Positions 15,920 to 22,626 of a stretch of 64,000 nt of DNA are shown one piece after another. The stretch comes from Hymenobacter yonginensis. GTDB lineage: Bacteria > Bacteroidota > Bacteroidia > Cytophagales > Hymenobacteraceae. The DNA lies in NCBI RefSeq assembly GCF_027625995.1, contig NZ_CP115396.1:1054001-1118000 (forward strand), written 5' to 3'. Every line of letters begins with the position of its first letter. The first letter of the stretch is position 1. The notes beneath the pieces were generated by a model, which made no database searches, was not told the DNA's origin, and saw nothing but the letters and a program-made list of their open reading frames with translations. Made by a program: the position numbers and the translations under genes.

Positions 15920-16984
15920 TTAGGCAAACTCGCGGGCGAAGAACTGCACCAGCTGCTCGAAGGCCGCGTCGGGGATGGCCGGGAAGTTGGCGATGCGCAG
16001 GCTGTTGCTTTTCCAAGTGCCGTAGCCGTTGCCGAGCTGCAGGCCCTGGGTGAGGGCGCGCCGCTTCACCTCGTCGATGAGGGCGGGCGGGCCCTGCAGG
16101 CCAATGACGGTGGTGGAGCGGGTTTCGGGGTTCGTGACCAGGGGCGTGAGCTGGGTGGCCTGCTCGAAGTAGTCGTAGAGCTTGGTGGCGCGCTCCTGCA
16201 GGTGCTGGTGCACGGCTTTCAGCGCCGGCCGGTCGTGCAGGACGCGGCTGAGCAGGTAGATACCCAGTACGTTGGGCGTGTAAGTGGTCTGCCAGTTCAG
16301 CATCTTCTCGTACTGCGACGTGAGCGAGTTGTAGTGGGCCCGCTCGTTCTGGTCGCGCAGCCGCGCCACGGCCCGCGGCGACAGAATCATCACCGACAAG
16401 CCTGCCGGCAGCCCGAAGCACTTCTGCACCGACGCAAACCAGATATCGGCCTTGATGAACTTGAGCTGCACGCCCGCCATCGACGAGGTGGCATCGACGG
16501 CCAGCAGCGCCTGCCCGAGGCGGTTGTAGAGGTTCAGGATGAAGCCGTCGCGCAGCTGGGTGGCGTTGCTGGTTTCGTTTTGGGTGATGCAGACCAAGTC
16601 GGTTTCGGAGTCGGGTAGGGGCAGGGCTGCCACGTCGGGCACCTCATCAATACCAAACGGGTAGCCGACGCAGGCCGGGCGCAGGGCCTTGGCGTACTCG
16701 TACCATTTCTCGCCGAAGGCCCCGCTGTAGAGGTGAAAGCTTTTGCGCGGCGTGAGACTCTGCGTCAGCACTTCCCAGCACTCCGTGGCCGAGCCCATGA
16801 AGAACACGGTGTAGTCCTGAGGCACGTTGAGCTTGTTTTTTAGCTCCTGCACGGTCTGGCGCATGAGGCCCGTGAACCGCTCGCCGCGGTGCGGGGCCGA
16901 GAGCCAGCCCTCGTCGAAAGCGTCCTGAAGATACTGGCGTACCTGGGGGTACACCTGCGAAGGGCCGGGATTGAATGTATACAT
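15920..16984 (-). CDS. serC: SerC-like phosphoserine aminotransferase
   Basis: A 354-residue class V PLP-dependent aminotransferase. It begins MYTFNPGPSQVYPQVRQYL, as in phosphoserine aminotransferases and related alanine-glyoxylate enzymes. The cofactor Lys is near residue 187 in ASVQKCFGLPAG, and DATSSMAG upstream of it supplies the PLP-ring Asp. It probably makes phosphoserine in serine biosynthesis, though some Bacteroidota members of this branch are annotated only as aminotransferase class V. The start is fixed by the -7 box at 17012-17019. No other serine pathway gene is nearby, so the substrate is inferred from the family alone. Confidence 0.78.
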   Translation of the reverse strand: MYTFNPGPSQVYPQVRQYLQDAFDEGWLSAPHRGERFTGLMRQTVQELKNKLNVPQDYTVFFMGSATECWEVLTQSLTPRKSFHLYSGAFGEKWYEYAKALRPACVGYPFGIDEVPDVAALPLPDSETDLVCITQNETSNATQLRDGFILNLYNRLGQALLAVDATSSMAGVQLKFIKADIWFASVQKCFGLPAGLSVMILSPRAVARLRDQNERAHYNSLTSQYEKMLNWQTTYTPNVLGIYLLSRVLHDRPALKAVHQHLQERATKLYDYFEQATQLTPLVTNPETRSTTVIGLQGPPALIDEVKRRALTQGLQLGNGYGTWKSNSLRIANFPAIPDAAFEQLVQFFAREFA

Positions 16985-17011
16985 AGGTGTAGTGAGGCTA
17001 GAGGAGAAGTG

Positions 17012-17019
17012 CAAAGGTA
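17012..17019 (-). promoter_or_regulatory. -7 promoter box of the serC-like gene
   Basis: The minus strand reads TACCTTTG (TAnnTTTG), 28 bases before the start codon. The repeat arm at 17020 begins at the very next base. Confidence 0.6.
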
Positions 17020-17227
17020 GTGATGAGGGGATGGGGTGATGAGGGACAGAAGTGACGAGGTGAAGGGTAACAGGTTAGAACGTCATGCAGAGGCGCAGCC
17101 GAAGCATCTCGCGTGCTGATGGTGCAGTGTTGCTCAGACGTCAGCACGCGAGATTCCTCGCGCTGCTCGGAATGACGTTCTAACCTGTCACCATTCACCT
17201 CATCACCATTCACCCCATCACCTCATC
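17020..17227. repeat. Nested inverted-repeat element between serC and aroQ
   Basis: Outer arms are of the GATGGGGTGATGAGG family. Inside them is an inverted repeat of the AACGTCAT...GCATCTCGCG family (about 17071-17188) related to that at 22434-22531. One edge touches the serC -7 box and the other ends about ten bases before the aroQ stop codon. Confidence 0.8.
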
Positions 17228-17236
17228 GGTCAAAAA

Positions 17237-17683
17237 TCACACCTTAAACCCCATGCGCTTGGGGCGCTGGCTTTCGAAATACTGCACGGCCATGCGGTAG
17301 CTTTCCAGCTTGAAGCCGCTGATGCTGCCGATGCAGTGCTTGCCCAGCAGACTGCGCTGCCGGAATTCCTCGCGGGCGTGCAGGTTGCTCAGGTGCACTT
17401 CCACCACGGGCGTATTGATGGCGGCCACGGCGTCGGCGAGGGCCACGCTGGTGTGGGTGTAGCCGCCGGCATTGAGCACGATGCCGTGGTAGGTGTAGCC
17501 CACTTCGTGCAGCTTGTCGAGCAGCTCGCCCTCGTGGTTGCTCTGGAAATACTCCAGCTGTACTTCCGGAAAGGCGGCGCGCAGCTCGGGCAGGTAGTCT
17601 TCGAAGGAGCGGGTGCCGTAGATGCCCGGCTCGCGGCGGCCGAGCAGGTTGAGGTTGGGGCCGTTGAGAATGAGAAGCTGCAT
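17237..17683 (-). CDS. aroQ: 3-dehydroquinate dehydratase, type II
   Basis: A 148-residue enzyme of the shikimate pathway that converts 3-dehydroquinate to 3-dehydroshikimate. The N-terminal signature is LLILNGPNLNLLGRREPGIYG with catalytic Arg17 and Tyr22. Asn71 (LNAGGYTHTS) and His97 (EVHLSN) are present. Length is normal and the enzyme should form dodecamers in the cytoplasm. It is divergent from xerD, a gene order often seen in Bacteroidota. The shared gap of 183 bases is flanked on both sides by TAGGGCTTGGGG-type repeat arms, so both 5' leaders would carry repeat sequence. Confidence 0.96.
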   Translation of the reverse strand: MQLLILNGPNLNLLGRREPGIYGTRSFEDYLPELRAAFPEVQLEYFQSNHEGELLDKLHEVGYTYHGIVLNAGGYTHTSVALADAVAAINTPVVEVHLSNLHAREEFRQRSLLGKHCIGSISGFKLESYRMAVQYFESQRPKRMGFKV

Positions 17684-17689
17684 GTATGG

Positions 17690-17862
17690 GGCTTAGGGAA
17701 TGGGGCCTGGGGCTTAGGCTCAGTGAGGCGGGTGCACTGGCTGATTAATTGGCGACGGCAAATTACGCTTCGTTAAACTTGCGACCACAAAACAATATTC
17801 GCGGCAATACTGCCCGGCTATGCACGTGGCCTGAGCCCCAGGCCCTATTCCCTAAGCCCTAC
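17690..17862. repeat. Divergent-promoter inverted-repeat element, CTAAGCCC family
   Basis: Left arm words GGGGCTTAGGGAATGGGGCC start 6 bases from the aroQ start codon. Right arm words (CCCTATTCCCTAAGCCC) end a few bases before the xerD start. The divergent promoters must lie in the unique centre, where TAAACTTG (one mismatch to TAnnTTTG) is visible. Confidence 0.75.
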
Positions 17863-17866
17863 ACAG

Positions 17867-18769
17867 ATGTCCACCTGGTCCATTACTATTCGGCAGTTTG
17901 AAGGCTATCTGCAGCTGGAGAAGTCGTTGTCGGGCAATTCAGTGGAAGCCTACGTGCGCGACGTAAGCAAGCTGCACCACTTCCTGCAAATCCGGCACCT
18001 GCCCAATTCGCCCAAGGAAGTGACGGCCGAGCTGCTGCGCGAATTTCTGGCCTACCTCGGCGAACTGGGGCTGAGTGCCACCTCGCAGGCGCGCATTCTG
18101 TCCGGCATCAAGGCCTTTTTCAGCTTCATGATTATGGAGGACCTGCTCACGCACGACCCCACCGATACGCTGGAAGCGCCCAAAACCGGCCGCAAGCTGC
18201 CCGACACGCTCAGCTACGACGAAATCGTGCAGCTGCTGGACGGCATCGACCTGAGCACGCCCGAAGGCACCCGCAACCGCGCTATGCTGGAAGTGCTGTA
18301 TTCCTCGGGCCTGCGCGTGAGCGAGCTGACTGGCCTGCGCCTGTCCAACGTCTACGCCGATCAAGGCTTCGTGCGCGTGACCGGCAAAGGCAATAAGGAG
18401 CGGCTGGTGCCCATCGGGCGCGACGCGCTGAAGCACCTGGGGCTCTACCTGCAAGGCATCCGCTGCCACCTCGACATCAAGCCGGGCCACGAGGACTTCG
18501 TGTTTCTTAACAAGCGCGGCAGCAGCTTGTCGCGCGTCACGGTGTTCACGGTCATTAAAGCCGCCGCCGATAAGGCTGGGGTGCGCAAGAGCATCAGCCC
18601 GCACACGTTCCGGCATTCCTTCGCCACGCACCTCATAGAAGGCGGCGCCGACCTGCGGGCCGTGCAGGAAATGCTGGGCCATGAAAGCATCACGACCACC
18701 GAAATCTACACCCACCTCGACCGCGACTACCTGCGGCAGGTGATTACGGCCTTTCATCCGCGCAGCTGA
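17867..18769 (+). CDS. xerD: Tyrosine recombinase XerD
   Basis: A 300-residue site-specific recombinase that resolves chromosome dimers at dif together with XerC. An N-terminal SAM-like DNA-binding domain (to about residue 95) is followed by the catalytic domain. Catalytic residues are Arg near 149 (SSGLRVSEL), Lys in GKGNKERLVP, HTFRHSF (His and Arg), LGHES and the nucleophile Tyr in EIYTHL. The length and the housekeeping setting argue for the chromosomal XerD rather than an integrase of a mobile element. FtsK, the usual partner that activates XerCD, is encoded about 4 kb downstream. A terminator follows. Confidence 0.93.
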   Translation: MSTWSITIRQFEGYLQLEKSLSGNSVEAYVRDVSKLHHFLQIRHLPNSPKEVTAELLREFLAYLGELGLSATSQARILSGIKAFFSFMIMEDLLTHDPTDTLEAPKTGRKLPDTLSYDEIVQLLDGIDLSTPEGTRNRAMLEVLYSSGLRVSELTGLRLSNVYADQGFVRVTGKGNKERLVPIGRDALKHLGLYLQGIRCHLDIKPGHEDFVFLNKRGSSLSRVTVFTVIKAAADKAGVRKSISPHTFRHSFATHLIEGGADLRAVQEMLGHESITTTEIYTHLDRDYLRQVITAFHPRS

Positions 18770-18789
18770 GTGGCCTCGGTCAGGTAATG

Positions 18790-18836
18790 CCGCCGGAAAG
18801 CAGCCTCATATTCGGTCTGCTTTCCGACGGTTTTTT
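18790..18836 (+). terminator. Terminator of xerD
   Basis: CCGCCGGAAAGCAG pairs with CTGCTTTCCGACGG around a 13-base loop, followed by TTTTTT. It lies about 20 bases after the xerD stop codon. Confidence 0.85.
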
Positions 18837-18950
18837 GGTGCCGATTAGTAAATAAATAATAAATACAATATATAGGGATTAAACCGGGTTACTGGCACAT
18901 TGTCGAAGTAACCCGGCCCGGCAACTGTCTGCCTCCATTTTTATCCCTCC

Positions 18951-20135
18951 ATGAAAGCTTTACGAACGTCCGCCGCCCTGTTTCTGACGGTGGTACTTTT
19001 CCAGCAGTGCGCCAAAGATTCAAGCGAAACCACGCAGCCCACTTACGAAGCCGTGAAAGCCGCTTTCGGCAGCAAGCTCGACCTCAACCAGCTGGCCGAC
19101 TACGCCAACCAGCCCCGGCCGGCCTACATCACCAAAGATAACACCGGCAGCAACCGCATCAGCAACGAGAAGGCCACGGTGGGCCGGGTGCTGTTCTATG
19201 ACAAGAGCCTGAGCATCGACAATACAGTATCGTGCGGGAGCTGCCACCGGCAGGAGCTGGCCTTCGGGGATGCCGAGCTGGCCAGCAAAGGCGTGAGTGG
19301 CGGCCTGACCGGCCGACACGCCATGCGCCTGGTAAATGCGCGGTTTGGCCGGGAAACCAAGTTTTTCTGGGATGAGCGGGCTAGCTCGCTGGAGGAGCAG
19401 GCCACGCAGCCCATTAAGGACCACGCCGAAATGGGCTTTAGCGGCCAGAGCGGCCGGCCCAACATGGCGGCGCTGCTGAGCAAGCTGCAGGGCATGGGCT
19501 ACTACCAGGAGCTGTTTCAGTTTGCCTACGGCAGCCCCACCATCACCGAGCCGAAGCTGCAAGAGTGCCTGGCGCAGTTTATCCGCAGCATCCAGTCGTT
19601 TGATTCGCGCTATGATGCGGGCCGGGCGCTGGCCGCCAACGACCAGCAGAACTTCGCCAACTTCACGGCCCAGGAAAACGCGGGAAAGAACCTGTTTCTG
19701 GCGCCGCCCGTCTTCGACGCCACCGGCAACCGCATAGCCGGCGGCCTGGGCTGCAACGGCTGCCACAACGCCCCGGAGTTCGACATCGACCCCAACACCG
19801 GCAACAACGGCATCATTGGGGTGCTGAACGGCACAGGCATCGACGTGAACAACACCCGCGTGCCCACGCTGCGCGACATGCTCAATGGCAGCGGCAACCT
19901 GCATACTCAGCTCATGCACACCGGGGGCATCACCACGCTGCAGGCGGCCATCGGCCACTACGGCACCATCAACCTGGCGCCCGGCAACAACCGCCTGGAC
20001 CCACGCCTGCGCCCCAACGGCTTCGGCCAGAAGCTGAACCTGACGGCCGCCGAGGTGAATTCGCTGTCGGCCTTTCTGAAAACGCTGACGGGCACCAACG
20101 TATACACCGACCCCAAGTGGAGCACGCCTTTCTAG
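18951..20135 (+). CDS. Di-haem cytochrome c peroxidase
   Basis: A 394-residue periplasmic peroxidase of the CcpA/MauG family, which reduces hydrogen peroxide with electrons from cytochrome c. Two haem-binding motifs are present, CGSCH near residue 95 and CNGCH near residue 268. Other family marks are LGRVLFYDKSLS-like sequence (VGRVLFYDKSLSIDNTVSCGSCH), FGDAELASKGVSGG, FWDERASSLEEQA and MHTGGITTLQ. The N-terminus (FLTVVLFQQC) looks like a lipoprotein signal with Cys near residue 20. The start ATG at 18951 is clear. No cytochrome partner gene is adjacent; the next gene is convergent with 25 bases between stop codons. Confidence 0.92.
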   Translation: MKALRTSAALFLTVVLFQQCAKDSSETTQPTYEAVKAAFGSKLDLNQLADYANQPRPAYITKDNTGSNRISNEKATVGRVLFYDKSLSIDNTVSCGSCHRQELAFGDAELASKGVSGGLTGRHAMRLVNARFGRETKFFWDERASSLEEQATQPIKDHAEMGFSGQSGRPNMAALLSKLQGMGYYQELFQFAYGSPTITEPKLQECLAQFIRSIQSFDSRYDAGRALAANDQQNFANFTAQENAGKNLFLAPPVFDATGNRIAGGLGCNGCHNAPEFDIDPNTGNNGIIGVLNGTGIDVNNTRVPTLRDMLNGSGNLHTQLMHTGGITTLQAAIGHYGTINLAPGNNRLDPRLRPNGFGQKLNLTAAEVNSLSAFLKTLTGTNVYTDPKWSTPF

Positions 20136-20160
20136 GCCGTCTGGCCTTCACAAAAAGCCG

Positions 20161-20580
20161 TTAGCGCAGCTTGTGCTGGCAGGTGTGCAGCCACTCTTCG
20201 GCCTCGCACACCGATTCGAACAGCTGCAGGTCGGTGCCGGCGTTGCGTGTCCAGCTGGTGTCCAGGTCGCCGACGTTGGCGCTGGCGCCGGGCTGCATGA
20301 CGTGGGCCACGCAGGATGGCGGGGGCGTATTGGTGCTTTCCCACACGTAGCGCAGCCACGTCAGCGAGTCAAACCAGGGATTGAGCACCCGGCTGTTGTC
20401 GTTGAGAAAGAGGGGTGCTAAAGGACTGCTGAGCAGGTCGAGGTGCGAAACAATGCTCTGGAGAGCTTGCTGTGGATTTACGAAGCCGTACCAGGTGGTG
20501 CGCAGCCAATGATTGCGCGCGTCGTATTCAACCTGGCAGAACGATTGTTTCTCGGAGGCAGATGGCGAAATGATAGTCAT
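20161..20580 (-). CDS. STAS/SpoIIAA-like small protein, tentative
   Basis: A 139-residue soluble protein starting MTIISPSASEKQSFCQVEYD. The pattern of alternating strands and helices (NHWLRTTWYGFVNPQQALQSIVSHLDLL, APLFLNDNSRV, FESVCEAEEWLHTC) resembles the STAS/SEC14-like proteins common in Hymenobacter and relatives, in which the last helix reads EAxxWL. I cannot assign a function. It is divergent from the large membrane protein gene, and the open frame upstream of 20580 overlaps that gene's promoter, so the shorter start is preferred. Confidence 0.6.
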   Translation of the reverse strand: MTIISPSASEKQSFCQVEYDARNHWLRTTWYGFVNPQQALQSIVSHLDLLSSPLAPLFLNDNSRVLNPWFDSLTWLRYVWESTNTPPPSCVAHVMQPGASANVGDLDTSWTRNAGTDLQLFESVCEAEEWLHTCQHKLR

Positions 20581-20662
20581 GGGACAATGCGGGGCAGGAG
20601 TGGATACAGTCCTAACTGAGCATTGCAATTGGTGTGGTCGGAAAGGTTCGGGCGCGGCGGGG

Positions 20663-20670
20663 TACTTTTG
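20663..20670 (+). promoter_or_regulatory. -7 promoter box of the membrane protein gene
   Basis: TACTTTTG matches TAnnTTTG, 18 bases before the GTG at 20688. It rules out the upstream ATG at 20634 as start. Confidence 0.55.
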
Positions 20671-20687
20671 CAGCAAACCTGTTTTTC

Positions 20688-22406
20688 GTGCCTGCTTCAA
20701 ATCCTTCTGATTCGTTTCGGCTTCCGCCGCTGGTGCTGGCGGTGCTGGGCTTGCTGCTGTTTGTACTTCCATACGGCATTTTGCGGGCTCACAGTTACGT
20801 TACCATCGACGATAATCTGGATGCGGAGCTGAATATTCCATATCTGCTTGTGCAGCAAGGGGTTGCGCTGGACTACCGCCCGCAGACTGTGGTGCCGGCC
20901 CTGATGGACGGGCTGCCCCGCAACGCCCTGCGCCCGGGCCTGAGCGCCACGGTTGGGCTGTTTGCCCTGCTGCCGCCATGGGCCGCCTATCTGGTGCAGC
21001 AGGCCCTAGTGCGGCTGCTGGGGCTGCTGGCCTTATATGCACTACTGCGGCAGGAGCTGCTGCCTGAGCGGCGGCAGCGGCGGGTGGCAGCCGGAGTGGT
21101 ACTGGCCTGGGCGTTGCTGCCGCTCTACTCGATGTACGGATTGTCGGTGCTGGGGCAACCGGCGCTGCTGCTGGCGTTTCTGGCCGTGCGGCGCGGCGCG
21201 GCCCGGTGGTGGCACTGGCTGCTGATTGCCGCCTTTCCGCTCTGGACGATGTTCGTGTTTGTAGGGCCGTTTGTGCTGGCGGCGCTGGGCGCCCTCTGGC
21301 TGCATGACTGGTGGCGGCAGGGGCGGCCCCACTGGCCCTTCCTGGGCGCGCTGCTTCTATTGCTGGCTGTGTACCTAGTAGTGGAGTGGCCGCTGTTCTA
21401 TTCGCTGCTGGTGGCCCGGCAGTTTGTGCCGCACCGCGTGGAGTTCGACTTGGCTCAGCTGACGCCGCTGGGTCTGAAAACGGGGTTGCGCGGCGCCGTT
21501 CAGTTTTTTCTGTTCGGGCAGTACCACGCCAGCCGGTTTCTGCGGGTGGCGGTGCTGCTGGCCGTGGCGGCCGCCGTGGCGTTGGCCCCGGCCGGGCAGC
21601 GGGCGACGCGGGCGCGGCAACTGGGCGGCTGGCTGCTGGCGCTGGCGGCGCTGGCGGTGTTCAGCGGCTTCTATCCGCAGCTGGTGTCCTGGGGGCAGCA
21701 TCGGCTGCCGATTCTGGGCGTGTTCAACTTCGGGCGGCTGCATTTTCTGGCGCCGCTGCTGTGGTTCTGGCTGCTGGCGTTGGCGTTGCGCTACCTGAGT
21801 GGCCGCTGGCAGGCGGTGGTGGTAGGGCTGCAGCTGCTGATCGGGCTGGGGATGAATCCGGAGTGGCTCAATAATCTGCGCGAGTTGGCCGGCCGCCCCA
21901 ATCCGCATGAGCCCAACTATATGGCCTACGTGGCTCCGGAGCTGTTTGAGCAGGTGCAGCAGGCCATCCGGCAGCAAACGGGCCTGGAACCGGCGCAGTA
22001 CCGCGTGGCCAGCCTGGGTTTGCCGCCAGCCGTGGCCCAGCTCAACAACTTCTACACTCTCGACTCTTATCAGAACAACTACCCGCTGCCCTACAAGCAC
22101 CGCTTCCGCCCAATAATAGCGGGGGAGCTGGCTAAAAATGACACCCTGCGCCGCTACTTCGATGCCTGGGGCAACCGCTGCTACCTGTTTTCCAGTGAGC
22201 TAGGCAAGGATTTCCGGGTGGGTGCGTTTCAGCAACGCACAGTGCAGAGTTTCGCCTTCGATGCCGCTGCTTTCCGGCAGCTGGGCGGGCGCTACGTGCT
22301 GTCGGCGGCCCGGCTGGCTACGCCTGCCCGCAGCGGATTGCGGCTGGCCGGCGAGTTCGGCCAGCCTAACGCTTATTGGCACATCTGGCTGTATGAGGTG
22401 GAGTGA
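20688..22406 (+). CDS. Large membrane protein, possible GT-C glycosyltransferase
   Basis: A polytopic membrane protein of about 572 residues with roughly ten hydrophobic segments followed by a soluble C-terminal domain of about 170 residues. An acidic cluster, IDDNLDAELN, lies in the first loop after the N-terminal segment, where GT-C glycosyltransferases carry their catalytic acidic motif. I know no named family for it, so the glycosyltransferase idea is only suggestive. The GTG at 20688 is preferred because the -7 box at 20663 lies downstream of the ATG at 20634. The stop codon TGA is embedded in the repeat arm starting at 22404. Confidence 0.7.
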   Translation: MPASNPSDSFRLPPLVLAVLGLLLFVLPYGILRAHSYVTIDDNLDAELNIPYLLVQQGVALDYRPQTVVPALMDGLPRNALRPGLSATVGLFALLPPWAAYLVQQALVRLLGLLALYALLRQELLPERRQRRVAAGVVLAWALLPLYSMYGLSVLGQPALLLAFLAVRRGAARWWHWLLIAAFPLWTMFVFVGPFVLAALGALWLHDWWRQGRPHWPFLGALLLLLAVYLVVEWPLFYSLLVARQFVPHRVEFDLAQLTPLGLKTGLRGAVQFFLFGQYHASRFLRVAVLLAVAAAVALAPAGQRATRARQLGGWLLALAALAVFSGFYPQLVSWGQHRLPILGVFNFGRLHFLAPLLWFWLLALALRYLSGRWQAVVVGLQLLIGLGMNPEWLNNLRELAGRPNPHEPNYMAYVAPELFEQVQQAIRQQTGLEPAQYRVASLGLPPAVAQLNNFYTLDSYQNNYPLPYKHRFRPIIAGELAKNDTLRRYFDAWGNRCYLFSSELGKDFRVGAFQQRTVQSFAFDAAAFRQLGGRYVLSAARLATPARSGLRLAGEFGQPNAYWHIWLYEVE

Positions 22407-22599
22407 TGGATTGGCGGGCTGGTGGAAATAGCACCTCATTCCGAGTGGAGCGAGGAATCTCGCATGCTGATGTTGAACCACGAATACAACGTCAGCTCGC
22501 GAGATTCCTCGCTCCGCTCGGAATGACGTTCTGGATTTTCGCCTCCATCACTCCATCAACCCACCAATCCACGAATCCGCTGAATCCACCAACAATTGC
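22404..22599. repeat. Nested inverted-repeat element before ftsK
   Basis: Outer arms of the GATGGATTGGCGGG family begin at the stop codon of the preceding gene and end at the ftsK -7 box. Between them lies a second inverted repeat (about 22434-22531) with ATTCCGAGTGGAGCGAGGAA and its complement. One family is thus inserted in another. Confidence 0.85.
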
Positions 22600-22600
22600 C

Positions 22601-22608
22601 TAGATTTG
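22601..22608 (+). promoter_or_regulatory. -7 promoter box of ftsK
   Basis: TAGATTTG matches TAnnTTTG, 19 bases upstream of the ATG at 22627. It directly follows the repeat arm. Confidence 0.6.
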
Positions 22609-22626
22609 GCCCTTTGGCGCGTGAGA

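Noticed and set aside
17860-18770. Possible mobile-element integrase
   Set aside because: The tyrosine recombinase has XerD length and sits with aroQ in a housekeeping setting; no attachment sites or other mobile genes are seen.
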